A DNA stretch of 64,000 bases from contig NC_041004.1 of NCBI RefSeq assembly GCF_004193775.1, positions 4,363,309 through 4,427,308 of the forward strand, given 5' to 3'. The position numbers were made by a program, and so were the translations under genes. This DNA is from Glycine soja (lineage: Eukaryota > Streptophyta > Magnoliopsida > Fabales > Fabaceae). Each line of letters begins with the position of its first letter. Position 1 is the stretch's first letter. This document shows positions 45,408 through 61,600 of the stretch, piece by piece. The notes beneath the pieces were generated by a model that worked only from the letters and a program-made list of their open reading frames with translations, searched no databases and was not told where the DNA came from.

Positions 45408-48400
45408 AGTATGCTGAATAAATCAATCCAAAAAATAAAATAAAATAAAAATTAGATATAACTACATTATTGACTATGATTTTTTTAAACACCATGCCAA
45501 AAAATAAAAGAAGAATAAAGTAATTACCTAAAAGGCAAATTTAGATTGCTTGTAAGCTATTTTTTCACCAATCTCCAATCACAAAGAATCAAACTATTGA
45601 GGAAACAACGAAACAAATTTTGATAAAAAACGGATAACATCATTATATTGTGAGTGATTTTTATACATAACAAAAAATAAACACAAGAGTAATGAATAAT
45701 AAGAACAAAAAACTAAAGAAAGGAATAAGAGTATATAAATGTGACAAAATGTTTAATACATGTATACTCAAACTATAACCAAATGTTCAAATAGAACAAA
45801 TAAAAACAAATCAAAAGAAGTCTGCATCGCTCTCATCATCATCTATATAATTATCATCCTTGTCATGTGGTAAAATGTTCTCCATAGGTATTGTAACTTC
45901 AATGATATCATCACTATCATCAGCTTCTGGTCTGATCAAATCATTATGATTTATCTCTTGTAAGACTTGTTCATTCCCTTGATCCGTGTCATTGGATTGC
46001 TCATCACCCATATCATATACATCTCTGATTTTAGCATGCACAACAACAAGCCAACCATTTTGTGTTTTATTCTCCACATAGAATACTTTCTTAGCTTGAG
46101 ATGCAAAAACAAATGGATCGTCACATATATCATTCCCTGTATGTTGCAAATAATTGAAATTCACTAATGTCATACCGAAGTTATCAATTTTGCAACCCCT
46201 GTTTATATCAACCCAATCACACTTGAAAAGTATAGCCTTATATTTTCCAGAATAATCCAATTGAATTATATCTGTTAGTGCACCATAGTAGTGGATTTCT
46301 CCCTCCTTTGGGTTTTTATCTCTTGAACTGGCATAACTTAATGTCTTAACAGTTACAACAATGCCACTGTTTTGAGTCTTCAAGCACCTTTCACGTGTCT
46401 TTGTATGAAATCTAACTCCATTAACAATGTACCCGCTATATCTTCTCACTATTTCTAGTGGACCACGAGCTAACCACTTGATATCATTTGTCACTAGAGT
46501 GCTGTCTTGCTCTTCCAATCGAGCAACCTACCACAATTTTATTTCAAATGGTTAAAATTTTAAATGAATGCAAAATTTAATATTATTGATGCTTCCTAAA
46601 CTTACTCTTTCACGGAACCAATCTGGAAATTCTTTACTATGAATTTTGTCAACTTCATATGGAGATAATCGACGATTTTGTCTCTTGATAAGATCAGTAT
46701 AGGCTCTATGTAAAAAAGGTTAGAAAAAGTAAGCATTATCATTGATAGAAAGATATTATACAAATATTCAATAACTAAATGAACATGAAAAAAATTGTAT
46801 TACTTTCGAAAGTGGTCAACATTGTTGCTATTGAAAAGCACATATCTATGTGCTTGAACCAATGCTTTCTTATCAAGAGAAATCCGAGAAGCTCTTTTTC
46901 TCTTCTTCACATTGAATCCAACTTGCTTCTTTCTCCCCAATGGTCTACCTCTAGGATTTAAAACACTTACATTTTCCACAAAACATGAGTCATCATTTCG
47001 AGCAAATTGATTAAAATGAGTCTCCACCCTAGATAGATATCTTGAACAAAATATCAAGCATTCATTAGCTAAATATCCTTCTGCAATAGATCCTTCTGGA
47101 TGTGCTCGATTACGAACAAATGACTTTAGAGTCAAAAGGAACCTAAAAAGAAAATTTTAGGTTACAAATTAAGATAATATCATTTTACTTTATAACTCTA
47201 GAATGTTTTAAAATGATTAAAAAGTATTCATACCTTTCAATAGGATACATCCATCGGTAATGTACAGGACCTCCAACTCTTGCTTCATGTGCCAAATGGA
47301 TTACCAAATGCACCATTACAGTGAAAAAAGATGGAGGAAAAATCTGTTCTAATTGGCATAATGTTAGAGCTACTTGATGCTCTAGGTGCTCTAAATTACT
47401 CTCATTAAGCACCTTGCCACACAACTCCTTGAAGAAACAACAAAGATCGGATATAGCTAAACTCACTTTGTCTGGCAAACAACCTTTCATAGCTATAGGA
47501 AGAAACTCTTGCATTAAAAGATGACAATCATAACTTTTGAGACCGGATATTTTGTGTTCCTTCACTTGCACACATCTTGAAATATTAGACAAATATTCAT
47601 CAGGAGCTTTTATTGTTTTGAGAACTTCCAAAAATGTTTCTTTCTCTTTTGAAGTCATTTGGTAACAAGCTCTAGGAAAATATTGTTTGCCTTTACTTGG
47701 GTGCATCTTTGGATGTAATTGGCTTCTAATATTCATATCAACAAGATCATAGCGTGCCTTATCATTGTCCTTTGACTTACCTTCTAATTGTAACAGCATC
47801 CCAATAATGTTATCACACACATTCTTTTCTATGTGCATAACATCAAGATTATGACGGAGCACACTATGTTGCCAATAAGGCAATGTGAACAAAATACTTC
47901 TCTTTTTCCACGGTGACCAATCCCCAACTCCATGATATTGCATCTGTTTCAAAGAAAAAGCTCCACTAGGTAGATCAGGTGGAGCTCTAAACTCCTGGTT
48001 CCATCAAAATCTCTTTTATTGTATCTCCACTTATGATCGGGCTCTAACCAACGACGATGACACATATAGCAAAACTTTCTACCATAACGCAACCACTTTG
48101 AGCCAATCTCAAAACCACAACATGGACAAGCATATTGGCCTCTAGTGCTCCAACCAGACAAATTTGCATAAGCAGGAAAATCATTAATAGTCCACATAAT
48201 TACAGCACGCATTTGGAATGACTCTTTTTTACATGCATCAAATGTTTTTACCCCAATTTCCCATAATTCCTTTAATTCTTCCACAACAGGCTGCATATAA
48301 ACATCAAGGTTCATACCTGGACCTTTTGGACCAGGAATAAGCAATGAAAGTATAAAATTAGGTTGCTTCATACACATCCATGGAGGAAGATTGTACGGAA

Positions 48401-49157
48401 TCAAGATAACAGGCCAAGTGCTATGGGAAATTGCCATAGTTTTGAAAGGATTAAAGCCATTAGTAGCCAAACCTAGTCGAACATTACGAGCGTCACAAGC
48501 AAAATCAGGATACTGACAATCAAAATCCTTCCAAGCAAATGAATCAGCTGGATGCCTCAAGAGTCCATCTTAGTTCGACCAACCTCATGCCATATCATAG
48601 AACAAGCTGTTTTTGGTGATACAAAAAGTCTTTGCAATCTAGGTATAAGAGGGAACCAACGAAGAATCTTTGCTGGTATCTTTTTTCTACATTCAACATC
48701 ATCAGAGTTATATTTCCATCTTGACAAATTGCATTTAGGGCAAATTTCAGCATCGGCCAAATCCTTCCTATACAATATGCATTCATTGGGACAAACATGA
48801 ATTTTTTCATAAGATAGACCCAACCCTGAAATAATCTTCTTTGTATCATAAAATGATTTGGGCAAAGTATTTTCCTCTGGTAATGCATCACTTAACAACT
48901 CTAACAACATCGAAAAACTTTTATCAGTCCACCCATTTAGACACTTTAAGTGATACAAATGTACAAGGAATGACAATTTTGTAAACTTCTTACAACCTTT
49001 ATAAAGACTTTGCTCTGCTCCCTTAACATCTGATAGAACTTATCTGAATTATTATTGTCTTCAGATTGTTGAGCACTAGGTCCATTCATGAATTCTCTAG
49101 AATCTCCATCCTCCATATTTATATCTGTGTCATTACTCTCATGGTTGTATGCATTGG
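45015..49157 (-). repeat. 4.1 kb internal tandem duplication, left copy
   Basis: Matches 49162-53306 essentially base for base (offset about 4147 at the left end). The copies differ only by single-base length changes in short homopolymers that I could find. Left-copy losses are at about 47999, 48570, 49017 and 49141, all near the junction. Confidence 0.92.
45811..49157 (-). pseudogene. TNP2 transposase, 5'-truncated duplicate
   Basis: Identical in content to the 53613-49948 gene but lacking its first about 100 codons, because the duplication breakpoint lies inside exon 1. Single-base losses near 49017, 48570 and 47999 break exon 1 into three frames (48976-48557, 48560-47949, 47952-47185). 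The later exons (DUF4218 continuation and the DUF4216 exon ending at 45811) are identical to the other copy. Confidence 0.88.
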
Positions 49158-49161
49158 TATT

Positions 49162-52100
49162 AAATTTAATCTTATCATATTCTAAAAGATATTCAACTCA
49201 AACAGAATTGTACATATAATTCTAACCCAAAAAAGCATATGTGTATAAATACCTTTAGTTGAACTTTCACTTGCACTTTCAAGAGAAGTATGAGACTGAA
49301 CATGACTATCTTCTTGTATGTGTTGTTCTGTTTGTGATTGTTGATTTAGTTAATAAAAAATTGTGTTATAAATAATTTAATATAAAATAAGAAATTAAGT
49401 TAATAAATCTTTATACCTCCTTCAAATTGTGCATTTTCTTCAAGTATAGAGTTGTTATTTTGGTTCACTTCAGTAGAGCTTTCAATTGATTGCTCTTTTG
49501 CTTGTGATTGACCATCATTTTGAATGATATTCAACTTTCTGCGCTTCCCATAGTATGCTGAATAAATCAATCCAAAAATAAAATAAAATAAAAATTAGAT
49601 ATAACTACATTATTGACTATGATTTTTTAAACACCATGCCAAAAAATAAAAGAAGAATAAAGTAATTACCTAAAAGGCAAATTAGATTGCTTGTAAGCTA
49701 TTTTTCACCAATCTCCATCACAAAGAATCAAACTATTGAGGAAACAACGAAACAAATTTTGATAAAAACGGATAACATCATTATATTGTGAGTGATTTTT
49801 ATACATAACAAAAAATAAACACAAGAGTAATGAATAATAAGAACAAAAAACTAAAGAAAGGAATAAGAGTATATAAATGTGACAAAATGTTTAATACATG
49901 TATACTCAAACTATAACCAAATGTTCAATAGAACAAATAAAAACAAATCAAAAGAAGTCTGCATCGCTCTCATCATCATCTATATAATTATCATCCTTGT
50001 CATGTGGTAAAATGTTCTCCATAGGTATTGTAACTTCAATGATATCATCACTATCATCAGCTTCTGGTCTGATCAAATCATTATGATTTATCTCTTGTAA
50101 GACTTGTTCATTCCCTTGATCCGTGTCATTGGATTGCTCATCACCCATATCATATACATCTCTGATTTTAGCATGCACAACAACAAGCCAACCATTTTGT
50201 GTTTTATTCTCCACATAGAATACTTTCTTAGCTTGAGATGCAAAAACAAATGGATCGTCACATATATCATTCCCTGTATGTTGCAAATAATTGAAATTCA
50301 CTAATGTCATACCGAAGTTATCAATTTTGCAACCCCTGTTTATATCAACCCAATCACACTTGAAAAGTATAGCCTTATATTTTCCAGAATAATCCAATTG
50401 AATTATATCTGTTAGTGCACCATAGTAGTGGATTTCTCCCTCCTTTGGGTTTTTATCTCTTGAACTGGCATAACTTAATGTCTTAACAGTTACAACAATG
50501 CCACTGTTTTGAGTCTTCAAGCACCTTTCACGTGTCTTTGTATGAAATCTAACTCCATTAACAATGTACCCGCTATATCTTCTCACTATTTCTAGTGGAC
50601 CACGAGCTAACCACTTGATATCATTTGTCACTAGAGTGCTGTCTTGCTCTTCCAATCGAGCAACCTACCACAATTTTATTTCAAATGGTTAAAATTTTAA
50701 ATGAATGCAAAATTTAATATTATTGATGCTTCCTAAACTTACTCTTTCACGGAACCAATCTGGAAATTCTTTACTATGAATTTTGTCAACTTCATATGGA
50801 GATAATCGACGATTTTGTCTCTTGATAAGATCAGTATAGGCTCTATGTAAAAAAGGTTAGAAAAAGTAAGCATTATCATTGATAGAAAGATATTATACAA
50901 ATATTCAATAACTAAATGAACATGAAAAAAATTGTATTACTTTCGAAAGTGGTCAACATTGTTGCTATTGAAAAGCACATATCTATGTGCTTGAACCAAT
51001 GCTTTCTTATCAAGAGAAATCCGAGAAGCTCTTTTTCTCTTCTTCACATTGAATCCAACTTGCTTCTTTCTCCCCAATGGTCTACCTCTAGGATTTAAAA
51101 CACTTACATTTTCCACAAAACATGAGTCATCATTTCGAGCAAATTGATTAAAATGAGTCTCCACCCTAGATAGATATCTTGAACAAAATATCAAGCATTC
51201 ATTAGCTAAATATCCTTCTGCAATAGATCCTTCTGGATGTGCTCGATTACGAACAAATGACTTTAGAGTCAAAAGGAACCTAAAAAGAAAATTTTAGGTT
51301 ACAAATTAAGATAATATCATTTTACTTTATAACTCTAGAATGTTTTAAAATGATTAAAAAGTATTCATACCTTTCAATAGGATACATCCATCGGTAATGT
51401 ACAGGACCTCCAACTCTTGCTTCATGTGCCAAATGGATTACCAAATGCACCATTACAGTGAAAAAAGATGGAGGAAAAATCTGTTCTAATTGGCATAATG
51501 TTAGAGCTACTTGATGCTCTAGGTGCTCTAAATTACTCTCATTAAGCACCTTGCCACACAACTCCTTGAAGAAACAACAAAGATCGGATATAGCTAAACT
51601 CACTTTGTCTGGCAAACAACCTTTCATAGCTATAGGAAGAAACTCTTGCATTAAAAGATGACAATCATAACTTTTGAGACCGGATATTTTGTGTTCCTTC
51701 ACTTGCACACATCTTGAAATATTAGACAAATATTCATCAGGAGCTTTTATTGTTTTGAGAACTTCCAAAAATGTTTCTTTCTCTTTTGAAGTCATTTGGT
51801 AACAAGCTCTAGGAAAATATTGTTTGCCTTTACTTGGGTGCATCTTTGGATGTAATTGGCTTCTAATATTCATATCAACAAGATCATAGCGTGCCTTATC
51901 ATTGTCCTTTGACTTACCTTCTAATTGTAACAGCATCCCAATAATGTTATCACACACATTCTTTTCTATGTGCATAACATCAAGATTATGACGGAGCACA
52001 CTATGTTGCCAATAAGGCAATGTGAACAAAATACTTCTCTTTTTCCACGGTGACCAATCCCCAACTCCATGATATTGCATCTGTTTCAAAGAAAAAGCTC

Positions 52101-53306
52101 CACTAGGTAGATCAGGTGGAGCTCTAAACTCCTGGGTTCCATCAAAATCTCTTTTATTGTATCTCCACTTATGATCGGGCTCTAACCAACGACGATGACA
52201 CATATAGCAAAACTTTCTACCATAACGCAACCACTTTGAGCCAATCTCAAAACCACAACATGGACAAGCATATTGGCCTCTAGTGCTCCAACCAGACAAA
52301 TTTGCATAAGCAGGAAAATCATTAATAGTCCACATAATTACAGCACGCATTTGGAATGACTCTTTTTTACATGCATCAAATGTTTTTACCCCAATTTCCC
52401 ATAATTCCTTTAATTCTTCCACAACAGGCTGCATATAAACATCAAGGTTCATACCTGGACCTTTTGGACCAGGAATAAGCAATGAAAGTATAAAATTAGG
52501 TTGCTTCATACACATCCATGGAGGAAGATTGTACGGAATCAAGATAACAGGCCAAGTGCTATGGGAAATTGCCATAGTTTTGAAAGGATTAAAGCCATTA
52601 GTAGCCAAACCTAGTCGAACATTACGAGCGTCACAAGCAAAATCAGGATACTGACAATCAAAATCCTTCCAAGCAAATGAATCAGCTGGATGCCTCAAGA
52701 GTCCATCTTTAGTTCGACCAACCTCATGCCATATCATAGAACAAGCTGTTTTTGGTGATACAAAAAGTCTTTGCAATCTAGGTATAAGAGGGAACCAACG
52801 AAGAATCTTTGCTGGTATCTTTTTTCTACATTCAACATCATCAGAGTTATATTTCCATCTTGACAAATTGCATTTAGGGCAAATTTCAGCATCGGCCAAA
52901 TCCTTCCTATACAATATGCATTCATTGGGACAAACATGAATTTTTTCATAAGATAGACCCAACCCTGAAATAATCTTCTTTGTATCATAAAATGATTTGG
53001 GCAAAGTATTTTCCTCTGGTAATGCATCACTTAACAACTCTAACAACATCGAAAAACTTTTATCAGTCCACCCATTTAGACACTTTAAGTGATACAAATG
53101 TACAAGGAATGACAATTTTGTAAACTTCTTACAACCTTTATAAAGACTTTGCTCTGCCTCCCTTAACATCTGATAGAACTTATCTGAATTATTATTGTCT
53201 TCAGATTGTTGAGCACTAGGTCCATTCATGAATTCTCTAGAATCTCCATCCTCCATATTTATATCTGTGTCATTACTCTCATTGGTTGTATGCATTGTGA
53301 ATGCAT
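49162..53306 (-). repeat. 4.1 kb internal tandem duplication, right copy
   Basis: The junction with the left copy lies at about 49157-49162 (GCATTG/GTATTAAATTT). Right-copy single-base losses cluster in 49389-49930, that is, also next to the junction. The remainder (49948-53140) is identical to the left copy apart from the places where the left copy has lost bases. Confidence 0.92.
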
Positions 53307-53613
53307 CATGAACCAATGTATCCATGTCATGATCAAACTCCCCTTCCACTTGGGATGTATCTAAAGAACTAGATGGGCCAACTTGTTCACCATGAAAGAT
53401 CCAAGTAACATATCCTTTTAGAAACCCATTACTAATGATGTGTTCATAAACATTCATCCGAGAGCGCCACTTGCAATTGACACATTTGGTACAAGGGCAT
53501 AAAATTTTTCCATCCTTTGACGATTTCGCAAATGCAAAATCTAGAAAATTTAAAACTCCTCTAATATACTTCTCTTTATTAAGATAATTGTAGTCTATCC
53601 AACTCTTATCCAT
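49948..53613 (-). CDS. TNP2-like CACTA transposase, four exons, apparently intact
   Basis: My splice model: 53613-51371, 51279-50941, 50842-50743, 50664-49948, all GT/AG. The total is 3399 nt, giving 1132 residues without a stop. ATG 53613 (MDKSWIDYNYLNK) is preferred over the longer upstream frame because the transposase-associated domain begins there. Order: N-terminal transposase-associated domain with CPCTKC (residues 1-80); zinc-ribbon-like CPKCNLSRW; the Transposase_21/TNP2 core (IWHEVGRTKDGLLRHPAD, LATNGFNPF, NLPPWMCMK); CPCCG; DUF4218 across exons 1-2 (HYRWMYPIER then FLLTLKSFVRNRAHPEGS); and DUF4216 in exon 4 (ILFKCDWVD). It excises and inserts the element. Catalytic acidic residues cannot be assigned by eye. 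Confidence 0.9.
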
Positions 53614-53659
53614 TTGATAAAATAAACTGAAAAAGTAGAATGAAATAGACATAATAAAT

Positions 53660-57470
<3,811 letters not shown>

Positions 57471-57479
57471 TTCACTCCA

Positions 57480-57870
57480 ACCAAACACTACTCAGTGTGA
57501 TTCTGATTCCTAACAACAGGATTTTCAACTGAAGAATTAAAATTAAAACTCACAACGATTCGGTCTCCAATGCTGAAATCTTTCTGCTCGCTCAGAAGAA
57601 ACCCGAGAATTAACTGGGAAAACGGGAAGAAGAAGAAAAAAGCGCAGTTAGGTTAGAGCAAAATAAAATTGAAAGCAAAAAAAGCGAATGGTAGAAGAAG
57701 ATGCTCGGGAACAGGAGATTGGGAAGAGAGACTCACAGTCACATTAGTAAGAATGGGGAATGAAGATTGAGAATTGAACCCTAACTAAGATGAAATGTAC
57801 ACTTACGATATTGAATACTAATGCCGGTGATGTGCGAGCCTCTCCTCCCAAACCCTGCTCCTTTACTTTC
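57480..57870 (-). other. Possible untranslated exons on the minus strand
   Basis: A locally GC-richer stretch. On the minus strand it shows donor-like sites (CACTGTGAGTC near 57740 and ATATCGTAAGTG near 57808) and purine-rich leader-like sequence. It could be the transposase leader exons or part of the captured BSK gene. No protein is recognised. Confidence 0.25.
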
Positions 57871-58215
57871 TTCTTTTTAAAAAAATATTTCAATTTTAAT
57901 AAGATTAGGTTGATTAAAATATTTCAATTTTTTAAAAAAATTATTAACTAAAAAATTTGCTTAATTTTTTAAAGGAAAACTTTTTTTTTTGTAATGAGTG
58001 TTTTAAAAATATTACTTGAAATAGTATTTTTTAAAATGTTAACTTATAAATTTTTATGTTTTTTTACTCTTAGTAATTTATTAGTTATTCTTATTTAATA
58101 AATTATGATTTTATAATTTAATAAATTAATTTTTTAGTTTTAATTAACTTTTAAGTTAATTTTATTCCAGGTAACTTATGTTTAAAGTTCCAAATGTATA
58201 ACTTTTATATTATTA
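57871..58215. other. AT-rich spacer, no gene seen
   Basis: Nothing but A/T-rich sequence between the possible leader and the subterminal repeats. Confidence 0.5.
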
Positions 58216-58609
58216 TAATTTTTAAACTATCATTTGAAGTTATACCTACACCAACCAATGGTAGGTATAAGACTTTTTGAGGTTATACCTACACCAATCA
58301 ATTATAGGCATAAGTGTTATGAAGTTTTATCTACACTGTTATTTTGTAGGTAGTAATCCTTGAGTTCTACCTACACTAATCAATCGTAGACACAAGTTTT
58401 GTTGGAGTTTTACCTACACAATGTAGTTGTAGATAGAAGTCCTTTTTTAATTTTAATGAATTTGCCTACACCAAATAATGATAGGTACAAACGGTTGTGC
58501 TTTACCTACATCAGTCAAGTGTAGGTAGAGATATTTTTGAGATTTACCTACACTAATTTATGTCTGTAGGGAAAGGCGTCCGTAGGCATAGGTCATTTTT
58601 CTTGTAGTG
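58216..58609. repeat. CACTA right terminal and subterminal repeat region
   Basis: Seven or so spaced units, each with an ACCTACAC motif, a short spacer and a GTAGGTA-like inverted partner, period about 50-60 bp, followed by the inverted terminus ending at 58609. This region is the 5' side of the minus-strand transposase genes. Confidence 0.88.
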
Positions 58610-61600
58610 CAGTCATCATCCTTCCCACCACTACCCTCCAACCAGAGGTCCAAACCACCCTTTGTCCAAAGAATGCCTGAAGAAATGGCCTTTCGACGAG
58701 AGAAAGGCTTATGCTACAATTGTGATGATAAATGGAACCCGGGTCATCGTTGCAAAGGAGGAATCTTGCTGCTTATTGCCGACAACCCCGAAACGGAGGA
58801 AGAAACTCGTGAATCTTGTGTTGACTCCATAACTACTAGTGAAGAGGCCCCACGAGACCAATCCCAGTTACTCTCGGACGATCCCCACCCTCATATCAGC
58901 CTCCACGCCCTATCAGGACTCCCTTCCTCAGATACCTTTCGTTTATCAGGGATCATCAAACATGCGCCTATCACAGTCCTAATTGACAGTGGAAGTACGC
59001 ATAACTTCCTACAACCCAGGATTGCTCAGTTTCTCCACTTGCCCACCCAGACAACAACCCCTCTTCAAGTGCTCGTAGGGAACGGCTCAGTGCTTGATTG
59101 CAACCAGGTTTGCCCTAACACAGAACTATCCATACAAGGTAACCCCTTCAACGTCACGTTCCACTTGCTTCCAATAAGCGGTGCAGACGCAGTTTTGGGT
59201 ATTGCATGGTTAAAACAACTTGGGCCTATAATTACTGACTACACCACCTTTGTCATGCGCTTCAACCATTTGGGCCGAGAAGTCAAATTACACGCTGATG
59301 TTGCTATTGGGCCGGAACCCGTGTCCACAACCCAGGTAAAACGCCTTATTCGTACAGGCTCTACCTCAGCCCTGCTCCACTTACGAATACTACCCACCCA
59401 TCAACCCGAACCGCCCACAGCTCATCTTCCTCACCCCATCCCCGCCATCAACAACTTACTCAACCGCTACCAGAAGCTATTCCAGACCCCCAACCACCTC
59501 CCTCCGCCACGAGATGTAACCCACCGTATCAACCTCCAACCATCCACAGCCCCGGTAAACGTACGCCCGTACCGGTACCCCCACTTTCAGAAAACGGAGA
59601 TTGAAAAGCAAGTGTCAAACCTTCTCTCGGCAGGACTTATACGCCCCAGTACTAGCCCATATTCATCACCAGTATTGCTCGTTAAGAAAAAGGATGGCAC
59701 ATGGAGACTCTGTGTGGACATTCGATCACTAAACGCAGTAACGGTACGAGACCGTTTTCCGATACCCACCATCGACGAATTATTGGACGAGCTTGGCCAA
59801 GCTTCATGGTTTTCCAAGCTAGACCTACGTCAAGGATTTCATCAGATCCTTATGCATGAGCTTGACATCGAGAAGACTGCATTCCGCACTCATCATGGGC
59901 ACTACGAGTACCTCGTGATGCCCTTCGGGTTGTGCAACGCCCCTTCCACGTTCCAAGCGGCCATGAACAGCCTCCTCACACCCTTCCTTCGCCGATTTGC
60001 CACCGTCTTCTTCGATGACATACTAGTCTACAATGACTCGTTGACCTCGCACATTTCGCATCTCGAAACCATTTTTCTGACACTACTCCAAGGGCAATAT
60101 TACTTAAAGCAGGCCAAATGTCTATTCGCGCAGGAACAATTGGAGTATTTAGGGCATATCGTTTCTGGCAAAGGGGTTGCACCTGAACCTTCTAAGATAC
60201 GTGCTATACTAGACTGGCCCAACCCAGCAACCGTTAAAGATCTTCGCGCATTCTTAGGGCTTACGGGTTTTTACCGGAAGTTTATCAGAAATTATGCCGC
60301 CATCGCAGCACCCCTTACCACCTTGCTTTGCAAAGATGCCTTTGAATGGTCTCTCACATCTCAAGCAGCCTTCGAGGCACTCAAATCCGCCATAACCACA
60401 ACACCTGTCCTAGCCCTACCTAACTTCGCAGAAGACTTTGTCGTGGAGACAGACGCTTCTGGTGCCGCCATGGGAGCAGTCCTCACACAACGAGGCCACC
60501 CACTAGCCTATTTCAGTAAGCTTTTTGGTCCGCGCATGATCCATGCTTCCACGTATATCAGGGAACTTCATGCCATCGTTGCTGCAGTTCGAAAATGGCG
60601 TCAATATCTTCTAGGAAGATCCTTCACCATCTTAACGGACCACAAGAGTCTCAGAGAACTGATGACTCAAGTAATCAAGACACCAGAGCAGCATTACTAC
60701 CTTTCCAAACTACTAGGCTATGACTACCACATCGAGTACAAGGCGGGACCTACCAACAAGGTTGCTGATGCTCTCTCACGGATTCCGTCCACCGCGGGCC
60801 AGCTCATGCTCTTATCCATTCCCCACCTCGACTTCCTTGACGAGCTTCGACAAACACTCCAACAAAGCCCAGAATTCCAAAGTCTTCTTACTCAGGTTCG
60901 AGGAGAACCCAGTACACACCCAGATTATCGAATCCACAACAACCTACTTTTCTTCCAAGGCCGTATCTGGTTGAACCGTGACAACCCTTACATTCCTGCT
61001 ATCCTACTCGAACACCATGCCACGCCCTTGGGCGGCCACTTAGGCGTTGCCAAGACCACTCACCGTCTGGAATCTAGCTTCTTTTGGTCAGGATTACGGC
61101 AAGATACCAAGCGCTTTGTTAAAGAATGCAAGATATGCCAACAAACGAAATCAACTACACGCCGTCCGGCAGGCCTCCTGCAACCTCTCCCAATTCCGAC
61201 GGGGATATGGGAGGACCTTTCGATGGATTTTATCACCCACCTTCCATCGTCTCATGGATTCACCGTCATCCTAGTCATCGTGGACCGTTACTCGAAGGGG
61301 GTCCATCTCGGAGCCTTACCAACAGGCTTCTCAGCGTTTAAAGTCGCCTCTCTCTTCCTCGAGCTCGTCTGCAAACACCACGGATTCCCGCGCAGCATTG
61401 TCTCTGACCGTGATCCAGTGTTCTTGAGTTCCTTCTGGAAAGAACTCTTTCGTCTCTCCGGCACACGGTTGCGCATGAGCACGGCGTACCATCCGCAAAC
61501 CGATGGCCAAACCGAGGTCATGAACCGTGTATTAGAGCAATACTTGCGGTCCTTCGTTCACTCCCAGCAAACCAATTGGTATCGTTACCTGGCACTTGCA

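Noticed and set aside
48557..48976. Separate genes for the 139-, 203- and 255-residue minus-strand frames
   Set aside because: They are pieces of one TNP2 exon separated by single-base losses; the intact version is at 53613-51371.
58607..58609. Start codon of element A pol at 58607
   Set aside because: These bases belong to the CACTA terminus. The retroelement frame resumes at 58610 as a continuation of gag.
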